DNA from: a virus
DNA length: 64,000 nt
Strand: one strand, 5' to 3'
IMG/VR virus record: IMGVR_UViG_3300047548_001261
Coordinates: 1 to 64,000 of that record
Shown: piece by piece, positions 38,580 through 45,266 of the stretch
How the letters are laid out: each line of letters begins with the position of its first letter
Numbering within the stretch: the stretch's first letter is position 1
Notes under the pieces: model-generated
Database searches by the model: none
The model's input: the letters and a program-made list of their open reading frames with translations, nothing else
What the model was told of the DNA's origin: nothing
Program-made: the position numbers and the translations under genes

Positions 38580-39481
38580 ATACTCCGCAAAATATGCGCT
38601 ATTACATCCACAGTCCAGCCATTTCCTAGCATTCGTTTAGCCTGATTATCAGAGACAGAATCAGTGTACCCCTCTGGCACGGTTTGGAGTCTTTCGCACT
38701 CTCTGCGGGTATAGTGCCTGTACGGCAACCTTCTACCAAATGCGTCAGGATGTCTGCCTATCGGCATTGAAGTAAGTACATTATCTTTTGCCACTGTCGT
38801 TAAACAATTCGATTTATTCCTGTTACTTTCGCGCACCTCTAGGCATTGTGTTATCGGGATAGATTTATTGCAATCATCCCTAACTCCTCTTTCGTTTAAT
38901 CGTCGCCCCAGAATAGTCGCTTTGTTTAGATACCTTCCCCGTATCGCGGCCGGTGAAATAACCTCAATATCATCCAAAATATCAACTAGGTTTATGTTTT
39001 TATTCTCCGGCCGCTCGATATTTGGTATGTTTGTCCAATATAGCCTTACTCTGTTCTGTGCGGAAAGCAGCGAAGAATTTATCTCAATGGGCAAAACCCC
39101 AAGTTTGTCACTTATTACATCTTGCCACTCCTTTTTCATTCCGACGTTTTCAAGTAGGAAATATTTTGGCTTGCATTCTTTCATCAGCCTAACAAATTCA
39201 AAGAATAACTTACTACGCGGGTCTTCAAAATTAAGTTGCAGCCCGCTAGATGAGAACCCTTGGCACGGTGACCCTCCTATCAGCAAATCAATCTGTGGTA
39301 AGTCTGCCGCTACGACATTGACCACATTTCCAATCCTGATAATTTCTGGATAATTTGACTCTGATACCTTGATAGCGTGTTTATCTATTTCGCTGGAATA
39401 ATAGGCTTTAACTGGTATTCCTGCGCGCTCCAAAGCTATACGGCCACAGGACATTCCGTCAAAAAGCGATAGTACGTTCAT
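38537..39481 (-). CDS. Cassette 4: C5 cytosine DNA methyltransferase
   Basis: This 314-residue enzyme has the full motif set: I (LSLFDGMSCGRIAL), IV (GGSPCQGFS with nucleophile Cys73), VI (ENV about 111-113), VIII (QNRVRLYW), and IX/X (TRRECERLQTVPEG, GNGWTVDVIAHIL). The variable target region lies between VIII and IX. It most resembles phage-type solitary methylases. Its last dozen residues read into the attC-like site. Carried as a cassette, it could protect phage DNA against host restriction or mark DNA in an earlier host. No restriction partner is present. Confidence 0.92.
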   Translation of the reverse strand: MNVLSLFDGMSCGRIALERAGIPVKAYYSSEIDKHAIKVSESNYPEIIRIGNVVNVVAADLPQIDLLIGGSPCQGFSSSGLQLNFEDPRSKLFFEFVRLMKECKPKYFLLENVGMKKEWQDVISDKLGVLPIEINSSLLSAQNRVRLYWTNIPNIERPENKNINLVDILDDIEVISPAAIRGRYLNKATILGRRLNERGVRDDCNKSIPITQCLEVRESNRNKSNCLTTVAKDNVLTSMPIGRHPDAFGRRLPYRHYTRRECERLQTVPEGYTDSVSDNQAKRMLGNGWTVDVIAHILRSIPNAKLTSQPDTKP

Positions 39482-39577
39482 CCAATTTACCTATTCGTTG
39501 TAAGTAAAAACCAGCCAGACCCTGCGCTCCAGAGCGACGGCGGAAAAGCACCGCCGCGCCTGAACTATGCGTTGGGC
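39480..39577 (-). other. attC-like site between cassettes 3 and 4
   Basis: The right core GTTGGGC (39571-39577) matches the consensus. Arms around GAGCGACGGCGG and CCGCCGCGC pair with an extrahelical base. The left core is degenerate; read on the minus strand it is ATTGGAT, running into the methylase ATG. Confidence 0.6.
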
Positions 39578-39578
39578 T

Positions 39579-39803
39579 TCAGCCTATATCGTCTAAGTAA
39601 TCCTTGAGTGCAACATAAGCTCGCGCAAATGCCTCTTTTCTTGATGGTGAATTGTTAATTTTTATCTCTGCATCGCCCCATTTGCCAGGTTCTTTGCCTC
39701 TTCGGTCATAGACAAAAATATTCCAGTCTGTAATCCCGTTGTGACCAATTTCCAGTGCCAGCATTGATTGCTGGGCATATAAATCTAAAAAATCTTCTTC
39801 CAT
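39579..39803 (-). CDS. Cassette 3: hypothetical protein
   Basis: This 74-residue protein reads MEEDFLDLYAQQSMLALEIGHNGITDWNIFVYDRRG..., acidic with a beta-hairpin-like middle and a helical end. Stop TGA sits two bases from the GTTGGGC core. No family recognised; size and layout are typical of cassettes. Confidence 0.65.
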   Translation of the reverse strand: MEEDFLDLYAQQSMLALEIGHNGITDWNIFVYDRRGKEPGKWGDAEIKINNSPSRKEAFARAYVALKDYLDDIG

Positions 39804-39825
39804 ACAAGCCTCTTAATTATCTATA

Positions 39826-39947
39826 GCCCAACAAGTCAGTCAAGCTGGACGGTGCGCCTGTGGCGCGGGTTAAAGTCAGTGTTTCGGTAAGGGCCAGTGC
39901 GCTAATCAGGTTATTCCAGCGCACCGCCCCTTACCTCTGCGTTATGC
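39826..39947 (-). other. attC-like site between cassettes 2 and 3
   Basis: This 122-bp site is bounded by consensus cores GCCCAAC (39826-39832) and GTTATGC (39941-39947). Inner arms GGACGGTGCGC and GCGCACCGCC pair with one unpaired A, and the long loop is AT-rich. Confidence 0.85.
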
Positions 39948-39949
39948 AC

Positions 39950-40117
39950 TTACATGTCCAGCAAGCTGCGCACAACATCAAGCAACGTATCAGCAATCTT
40001 ACCGTCTTTGCCGTAGTCGGCGGCAAGGCGGCGAAGGCGCTTATAGCAAGCTTCGTCAACTGCGTTGTTATCGTCTCTATCTTTCAGCAATTCTTCAATC
40101 AATTCTTCGTCTGTCAT
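39950..40117 (-). CDS. Cassette 2: small acidic helical protein
   Basis: This 55-residue protein (MTDEELIEELLKDRDD...RRLAADYGKDGKIADTLLDVVRSLLDM) is highly charged and helical. A second ATG lies two codons upstream within the site core. It could be a small regulator or antitoxin-like protein, but no partner is seen. Position and size fit a cassette. Confidence 0.65.
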   Translation of the reverse strand: MTDEELIEELLKDRDDNNAVDEACYKRLRRLAADYGKDGKIADTLLDVVRSLLDM

Positions 40118-40119
40118 GT

Positions 40120-40216
40120 GCATAACTCTTAGTTCAATCGGACAAGCCGCCATTTAACGCATTTGCGTGGTTAAATTTCAGTGTGTGGCGGCTTGCCGCT
40201 TAACACGGCGTTGGGC
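40120..40216 (-). other. attC-like site between cassettes 1 and 2
   Basis: This 97-bp site is bounded by GCATAAC (40120-40126) and GTTGGGC (40210-40216). It matches the 37482-37578 site at about 92 of 97 positions, so both derive from one recent ancestor. Confidence 0.88.
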
Positions 40217-40217
40217 C

Positions 40218-40517
40218 CTACCAGCGGCGGATATTCGCAAAATCCCAAAATTGTCGGCGACCCTCAGCATCGGTTGCGTCGCTCCATAGCAAAGCTATCC
40301 GCTGGCCCGTCATTGCCTCGACAACACCGTTAATTAGCCCGAGAGCTCCAACGGCGTATCCGCCGGTTACGCCTAGCTCATCAACCTGCACCGTCGGGTG
40401 ATCTGCCAGCGCATGATTACACGGCACGCGGTTGCACATCAGCGCATGAATTGCGTTTCTGTCGTCGTTGTACGCGCCATTTAGTGTGTCGATGGCTTTT
40501 TGTATTTGCGTTGCCAT
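40218..40517 (-). CDS. Cassette 1: hypothetical protein
   Basis: This 99-residue protein (MATQIQKAIDTLNGAYNDD...VDELGVTGGYAVGALGLINGVVEAM...) is a helical protein with a glycine-rich central hydrophobic stretch. It is the first cassette in the direction of transcription. The stop TAG lies two bases after the GTTGGGC core. Family not recognised. Confidence 0.65.
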   Translation of the reverse strand: MATQIQKAIDTLNGAYNDDRNAIHALMCNRVPCNHALADHPTVQVDELGVTGGYAVGALGLINGVVEAMTGQRIALLWSDATDAEGRRQFWDFANIRRW

Positions 40518-40532
40518 ATTGGCCTCAATTTT

Positions 40533-40582
40533 GCCTAACGTTACATTCGAGCGGACGCGTGGTAAGCGCCGCTCATTTACCC
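40533..40582 (-). other. Right-edge attC-like site at the junction with phage DNA
   Basis: The core GCCTAAC (40533-40539) is a perfect RYYYAAC match. Inner arms CGAGCGGACG and CGCCGCTC pair. The far core is missing or degenerate (ATTTACCC), where the sequence passes into the broken HNH gene. This is probably the insertion boundary. Confidence 0.6.
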
Positions 40583-40714
40583 AGCCCCGTTCGCCTGCAC
40601 CTGTGAATTCAGGTTAAGGGTGCCTGCTAATCTTCCAGTGAGCTTATTCGTGCCCTGGTTAGCCTTCCAAGTGAACTCGCCGGTTTCCTGCTCGTAATTT
40701 ACTAAATCTTTCAT
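40577..40714 (-). pseudogene. Truncated HNH homing endonuclease (N-terminal stump)
   Basis: A 45-codon frame starts at ATG 40714, overlapping the SbcC stop (ATGA), and reads LVNYEQETGEFTWKANQG...LAGTLN. That matches the N-terminal block of HNH endonucleases, including those at 5817-6542 and 46272-46790 (ETGNFTW, DGKFYW, then AGxxxxxGY). The match ends after AGTLN, and the frame stops 11 codons later at the edge of the cassette array. The catalytic part is gone. Confidence 0.7.
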
Positions 40715-42744
40715 AGTTGTATAACATTCTCAGCCACATCATCTTCCCGGTGAGTTACCGTAAGCGACTGGCCACAAAAAGAGTTTAACGCAAGCATACA
40801 TTGCAGACTCACATCCTTATCCATATCGGCGGAAACTTCGTCCAGGATCAGGCAGTCCAGGTTCGTCGTCGATAACCTAACAAGCCCAAGCTTCATTCCA
40901 AGACCCATCAAAGTTTTCTGCGCACCCGATGCCGACGACTTACTAAACACATGGTCATTCTCTTTATAAGAGATGGCGCCATTGTGGAGCAGCACACTTT
41001 GAATATCTCCCTGCGTCGCTGTCTTGGCAAACTCCGAAGCTACAGAGAAGATTACGTCGTTCGCCTCGGAGACAATACTTGCCCTGTGAGTAGAAAGAAC
41101 CTGTACAATTTCGGCATAAAGCTGAGCTTTGTCGGAGTTTTCCTTTTCCAGTTCTAGCGCTTTCACATGTTTGGCAAAGGCGTCTTGTGCAGTCCGTAAA
41201 GCTTCCTGGAAAGTTCTTAGCTCAGAGGATGCAGCCTCGAATGCCTTGCGGTTATCGGTAGAGTCCTGACAAACCTTATTGAGTTGCGCCGTTAACTCGC
41301 TGAGGTTTATCAACCCGCCGGCAGGTGGAGTCAATGCTGCAAACTCCGTCGTTAGCTGGGTAAAGTCGTCGTTCTCTCTCTGGGTCTGCTTATTTTGCTG
41401 GGTTTCCTCAGCGATTTTCTTTGATAATGCACGGGCTTTCGTCGTTAAATCATCAAGATTATGCCCAGGGTTTTTACCTAATGCGTCATTCGCTGATGCT
41501 AAATCTTTCTTCGCCCTTTCGACCTTTTCCACATAGGATTCGTAAGCGTTGACAAGTTTAGTGTTGGCACGAACCGCTTCGCTTGCTTCAGAAAGCCTTG
41601 CTTTCGCTTCCGCAACCTTGGACTCTAGCCCAGGAATGCTATTTGAAGCCTCTGCCAAAATCTTTTCAAGCGTAGGTAATTCGTGGTAGCCGTCATAAGG
41701 TCTCTTGCACTCAGGGCAAACAGCATCGTGTACCGCAGACCGAAGCCGCTTAACCTCGTCTTGCTTATCGCGCAAAACACCGTTTGCCGCAGTCAACAAA
41801 CCCCCAAGGTGTGCGGTTTCGTCCACGATTTCTTCAACCTTTTCGACAGGCTCTCTTTCCAACCTCGCGAGGATGTCCTTATAAGTTGAAACCTTTTCAA
41901 ACTCCTTATCGTACTTCCGTTGATCTTTCTCTTGTTGATACAGACTAGCAACCTCAGCCTCGTCCTCGACAGTATCGAACAAAGGCTGCAAAGCTAACCC
42001 GTCCAAAGCTTTACGTTTGGTATCGTAAGCGTCCACAGCTTTGTTATGGTTCACTGCTTCCGTCAGCTGTTTCGTCAAGGATGCTGTTTGTGTGTCACAT
42101 GCCTCGCTTGCAGCCTTAAGCCCGCTTAGCGCCTTTTCTGTGTCGGATATATCGCTGGCAAAGATGGTCCTGGCGGTAACATTTTCAGCCACATCGTCGT
42201 CGCTAAGAATGTCTGAAGCATAAGCCGTCGCCAAGGTTGTAAAGTTTGCCTCCCCCTTCCTGGCCGCCTTCACAACCTTGTCCAGCACATCCACACCAAT
42301 ACAAGACTCGATAAACCGCTGAAGTTCAGACCCCTCCATGTCCAGCAAATGCTGAGGGGACCCTTGCGGGCTCATATAAATTTGATTAAATTTCGCTTTG
42401 GTAATGCCCAACTCTTCAACTATTGCCGCATTGACTGCTGTGTGACCTCTGACGAACGGCTCTGCCGAACCCCTTGCGATGTTACTCTCCTTGGACGATC
42501 TCGTCACAGTGAGCCCTGAGCTCAGCGTAAGCACGATCTTGAAGTCCTTTGTGCCCCGACGAATTAAGTCTTTGGTGTCGCAAGGGGCGACGCTGTTACC
42601 GAACAGCGCAACATGAATCGCTTGTAACACCGTGGATTTGCCTTGGTAATTCTTGCCTTTGATGAGGTTTGACCCGTCGGCGAAGTCCAAGGACAACTCA
42701 CTGAAGCGTTTAAAATTGGTCAGGTGTAAAGATTTAAGCTTCAT
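40711..42744 (-). CDS. sbcC: SbcC/Rad50-like recombination ATPase (gp46 type)
   Basis: This 677-residue SMC-like ATPase works with SbcD to process double-strand ends for recombination-dependent replication. It has Walker A GKNYQGKST at 30-38, long coiled coils either side of a zinc hook (CPEC near 345), an ABC signature SKSSASGAQKTLMGLG, Walker B LDCLILDEVSADM near 630 and VTHRED. ATG 42744 overlaps the SbcD end by 11 bases; an upstream in-frame start would lie in SbcD and is less likely. The stop overlaps the HNH stump. Confidence 0.93.
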   Translation of the reverse strand: MKLKSLHLTNFKRFSELSLDFADGSNLIKGKNYQGKSTVLQAIHVALFGNSVAPCDTKDLIRRGTKDFKIVLTLSSGLTVTRSSKESNIARGSAEPFVRGHTAVNAAIVEELGITKAKFNQIYMSPQGSPQHLLDMEGSELQRFIESCIGVDVLDKVVKAARKGEANFTTLATAYASDILSDDDVAENVTARTIFASDISDTEKALSGLKAASEACDTQTASLTKQLTEAVNHNKAVDAYDTKRKALDGLALQPLFDTVEDEAEVASLYQQEKDQRKYDKEFEKVSTYKDILARLEREPVEKVEEIVDETAHLGGLLTAANGVLRDKQDEVKRLRSAVHDAVCPECKRPYDGYHELPTLEKILAEASNSIPGLESKVAEAKARLSEASEAVRANTKLVNAYESYVEKVERAKKDLASANDALGKNPGHNLDDLTTKARALSKKIAEETQQNKQTQRENDDFTQLTTEFAALTPPAGGLINLSELTAQLNKVCQDSTDNRKAFEAASSELRTFQEALRTAQDAFAKHVKALELEKENSDKAQLYAEIVQVLSTHRASIVSEANDVIFSVASEFAKTATQGDIQSVLLHNGAISYKENDHVFSKSSASGAQKTLMGLGMKLGLVRLSTTNLDCLILDEVSADMDKDVSLQCMLALNSFCGQSLTVTHREDDVAENVIQL

Positions 42745-43762
42745 TTGATTCTTCCAGTAATTGTTTGAATACCTCTTGGGCGTCGGCACTCAAGCTATCG
42801 GCAATCTTTTCGACCCAGTGAAGTTTGGGGCCATCTTCATCCATAATCACGTCTGTCTCAGCTTTCAGGGACCGAGTATTGGGCTTGATTGCGATCAAGG
42901 TTTCGGACGTTTTATACCACTCGGCAATCCTGGAGTTGATGGCAATGGTCTCACCGATGTCCACGGTGCCGGTTATTTCGATGAACTGTAAAGGGGCGTC
43001 CAGCGGATAGGCAAGGAAATCTTTGTAGTCGAGGGACCTGAACCGACCATCTACCGGCCACACACACTCCTTTGTCCCATCTACGGAAATAAACTTATCC
43101 GTCATCTCCCCAAACGACATCGGTAAGACGGACCCCAACATCGTTACACCTATCATTGGCTCCCGATAATTGTGCTCATGGCCGGAGATGATCGCGTCGA
43201 AATGCTTCATTGCGTGACCGCCGTGCTCGTCAGACATCAGGTGTGCTGCTACATTAGGCCTTAAATAATTTTCCGTCTCTGTCCCAGGTTGGTCGCCAAA
43301 GTTGCAGTGAAGTACCAGGATGTTGTACTTTTCAGTGTTCGGAAAGTTTTTGGCGCTTGCCAGCATCGTATCAAACTTTTCTTGGGTCAACTGGTGAGGT
43401 AGCAGGGTGTACTTTGTGGACTCAGTTTCAAAGAAGTAAGGTTGTTCCCAAGCAATTGTGCAACCGGTTTTGCGAAGTAGATTTACTGCCGATTCTTTTT
43501 CCGTGTTGTTGGATACATCGTGATTCCCTGAAAGGACGACTTCGCATGACGCGGCAAACATGTAACCTTCGACAAAGGTCTCTGAGTTGCAAGAGAAGCT
43601 GTCGAATAAATCCCCAGCCTGGATAATGCTTCCCTTGTACTCTTCGGTAAACCATATTAAAAGGTCTTTCTTGTACTGCGCCCACCGTGCCGCAGTTTTG
43701 GTTGATGTGAAAGGGAAAGGTTTTCCCAAGTGGATGTCGCCGACTATTGTTATGTTATTCAT
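42734..43762 (-). CDS. sbcD: SbcD/Mre11-like nuclease (gp47 type)
   Basis: This 342-residue metallophosphoesterase carries GDIHLG (near residue 8), AGDLFDS, SGNHDVSNN, LHCNFGD and SGHEHNY, the ordered metal-binding motifs of Mre11/SbcD. With SbcC it opens DNA ends. AGGGGACAAATATC precedes the ATG. A promoter/operator palindrome lies about 30 bases upstream, so the sbcDC pair can be transcribed separately from the genes before it. Confidence 0.93.
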   Translation of the reverse strand: MNNITIVGDIHLGKPFPFTSTKTAARWAQYKKDLLIWFTEEYKGSIIQAGDLFDSFSCNSETFVEGYMFAASCEVVLSGNHDVSNNTEKESAVNLLRKTGCTIAWEQPYFFETESTKYTLLPHQLTQEKFDTMLASAKNFPNTEKYNILVLHCNFGDQPGTETENYLRPNVAAHLMSDEHGGHAMKHFDAIISGHEHNYREPMIGVTMLGSVLPMSFGEMTDKFISVDGTKECVWPVDGRFRSLDYKDFLAYPLDAPLQFIEITGTVDIGETIAINSRIAEWYKTSETLIAIKPNTRSLKAETDVIMDEDGPKLHWVEKIADSLSADAQEVFKQLLEESNEA

Positions 43763-43790
43763 GATATTTGTCCCCTGTTTTATTTGTAAT

Positions 43791-43809
43791 GTGATGTATT
43801 ATACATCAC
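43791..43809 (-). promoter_or_regulatory. Palindromic operator overlapping the sbcD promoter
   Basis: GTGATGTATTATACATCAC is a 19-bp perfect palindrome. On the minus strand it contains TATAAT. A TTGACA lies 13 bases upstream, too close for the normal spacing; a weaker TTACTT lies at 17. It overlaps the 3' end of the upstream nuclease gene. The same core occurs at 55293-55307 and 63886-63900. Confidence 0.75.
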
Positions 43810-44294
43810 TTTAAAATGTCAAGTAAAGCCGAGATCACCGACGATTCTGCGTTGCCGCTACCGAACGAATCAGCAGCAAGTTTCCGGCACCTGGGGGGCG
43901 CAAGGTACGCCGCAACAATATCCCGCATGTCCCACCACTCGAAGGCCTTAGACTTGTGACTGTAAAATGCCGCTGTTGCAAGGTTGCCTGCACGCATCCA
44001 GAGCCTTGCCCCTTTTATCTGATCTTCAGAAAATACATTCCTAAGTACAGTTTCCCTCAAGCTTTTGTGAATAATGCTTGATTTAACCTCCAACAAAGAC
44101 ACTTTGCCCTGATAAGTGACAATGAAATCGGCGGGCTGGGAAGGTAGAAAATTACCTCCCGTAGCTACCCCTGCCGAAGTAGAATCATAGAGCCGCACAA
44201 ATGTGGCTCTATGCGTTCTCTCGAAGAGAATTAACGCGTCTTGGATTAATCCCTCCGCGCCCTTACCGTCGTTGCGCTTACCTTTTACTTCCAC
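43806..44294 (-). CDS. RecU-like Holliday junction resolvase/PD-(D/E)XK nuclease
   Basis: This 162-residue protein has the nuclease core QPADFIVTYQGKVSLLEVKSS (Asp...Glu-x-Lys), followed by FSEDQIKGARLWMRAGNLATAAFY and a C-terminal helix, a layout close to RecU/penicillin-binding-protein-related factor A. It should cut branched DNA from recombination. The start is GTG with AGGGGG four bases upstream. It overlaps its upstream neighbour by 17 bases. Confidence 0.7.
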   Translation of the reverse strand: MEVKGKRNDGKGAEGLIQDALILFERTHRATFVRLYDSTSAGVATGGNFLPSQPADFIVTYQGKVSLLEVKSSIIHKSLRETVLRNVFSEDQIKGARLWMRAGNLATAAFYSHKSKAFEWWDMRDIVAAYLAPPRCRKLAADSFGSGNAESSVISALLDILK

Positions 44295-45042
44295 AGCTCC
44301 CCCTAAAAATCTTCTCCAGTGAAGGTAGATGTTCTAATAAACCCGCACGGGAGCAACGAGATGTAAACTCATCAATAGAGTCCTCCAAGACGTGTCCACT
44401 TTGGGTCATCGTCTGGAAAACCGATAAGAGTTTATCTTTCGTACCCCCGCCGAAGCCCTCCCCCTCGTCTAAAATGTCAAGGAATCGCTGGATAAAACGC
44501 TGGTTGTATGTGTGCGAGCTCCTCCCCAGCAGAATATGCTCGACCTTTGCCAGGACTCTCCGGAGAACAACTTCGTTTTCATACTGATCCTTACCTAACG
44601 ACATGATGTGCTTAATGAACTCTACTGCATACCCGCTATCGTCAAAGTCAATTAGGGTAGAGTTCGCAAGTCGGCCAGCCTTCTCTCCAGAAACCCTGTA
44701 CTGCGCCCCGTGGCAACCCCTCGCCACCGCACAAGGAAACGTGGACCCGTCCTGCAGCGCAACGTAGGGGGAAAGGTCATGCGCCTCGCACATCGTCCGG
44801 TAAGCTTCCGTAAGGACCTCTGTATAGTGGGCATTGGCCATGAAAGCCTCAACCTCGTCCCCCTCTTTGGCAAGGTTATTGGGGATGTATACATACTCAT
44901 CGGATTCGCCAGAAACAGACCACGCTTTAATATCTGTCACGGCAGGTGGCTTCTTGAACACAGAGTCCCAGATAAGCTTACCGATGGGTGCCATTGCATC
45001 AAAGTCTTCTCCGTCTGTTTTCAGTGTCACTTGCAAACTCAT
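44278..45042 (-). CDS. Unknown protein in the recombination block
   Basis: This 254-residue protein has no motif I recognise. It begins with beta-like segments (LQVTLKTDGEDFDAMAPIG), has a cysteine pair (TFPCAVARGCHG) and a largely helical C-terminal half (YENEVVLRRVLAKVEHILLG). It overlaps both neighbours (4 and 17 bases) in the operon with RecU-like and SbcD genes. A role in recombination or replication is inferred from place only. Confidence 0.6.
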   Translation of the reverse strand: MSLQVTLKTDGEDFDAMAPIGKLIWDSVFKKPPAVTDIKAWSVSGESDEYVYIPNNLAKEGDEVEAFMANAHYTEVLTEAYRTMCEAHDLSPYVALQDGSTFPCAVARGCHGAQYRVSGEKAGRLANSTLIDFDDSGYAVEFIKHIMSLGKDQYENEVVLRRVLAKVEHILLGRSSHTYNQRFIQRFLDILDEGEGFGGGTKDKLLSVFQTMTQSGHVLEDSIDEFTSRCSRAGLLEHLPSLEKIFRGSCGSKR

Positions 45043-45266
45043 GGGGTGCTAGCCTCGTGTTGGTTGGTGTCTAAGCTGTTGTAAAGCCGTCGATCAACCG
45101 AGTAAGAAGCTGGCTTTAACCTACCCTCTTTTTCCTTGGAGTCTCGGACAGTCTCGGCACCGGCGTTACGGGCCTCGGTGTAACAGGCTTGCTCTATGGA
45201 CAGGCCTTTGAGTTTTGTACCATAACGGTTGTAGAAAGTTACTTGGTAGTTGCCCGTGGTAATCAT
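45039..45266 (-). CDS. Small hypothetical protein
   Basis: This 75-residue protein (NYQVTFYNRYGTKLKGLSIEQACYTEARNAGA...) looks like a strand-helix fold with a charged C-terminus. It shares 4-base overlaps with both neighbours, so it is expressed with the dUTPase fusion. Function unknown. Confidence 0.6.
   Translation of the reverse strand: MITTGNYQVTFYNRYGTKLKGLSIEQACYTEARNAGAETVRDSKEKEGRLKPASYSVDRRLYNSLDTNQHEASTP

Larger units (their letters stand above)
37164..40582 (-). mobile_element. Integron-like gene-cassette array without integrase (CALIN-type)
   Basis: Eight small genes, all minus strand, are each followed by an imperfect palindrome of about 60-120 bp whose ends carry GTTRRRY/RYYYAAC-like cores (GTTATGC, GTTGGGC, GTTAGGC, GTTATAC, GTTACGC). 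The arms show the unpaired bases typical of attC sites. Intergenic space is almost wholly taken up by these sites, and most stop codons fall in or beside a core, as in integron cassettes. No tyrosine recombinase gene is in the window. The array lies exactly between the last virion gene and the replication block, and its right edge meets a truncated HNH gene. Confidence 0.85.

Noticed and set aside
38868-39353. Plus-strand 161-codon frame over the cassette methylase
   Set aside because: The minus frame has all C5 methylase motifs; the plus frame shows no domain.
37164-40582. Ordinary phage moron operon instead of a cassette array
   Set aside because: The spacers share inverted core sites and extrahelical-base arms, which plain operons lack; two spacers are about 95% identical.
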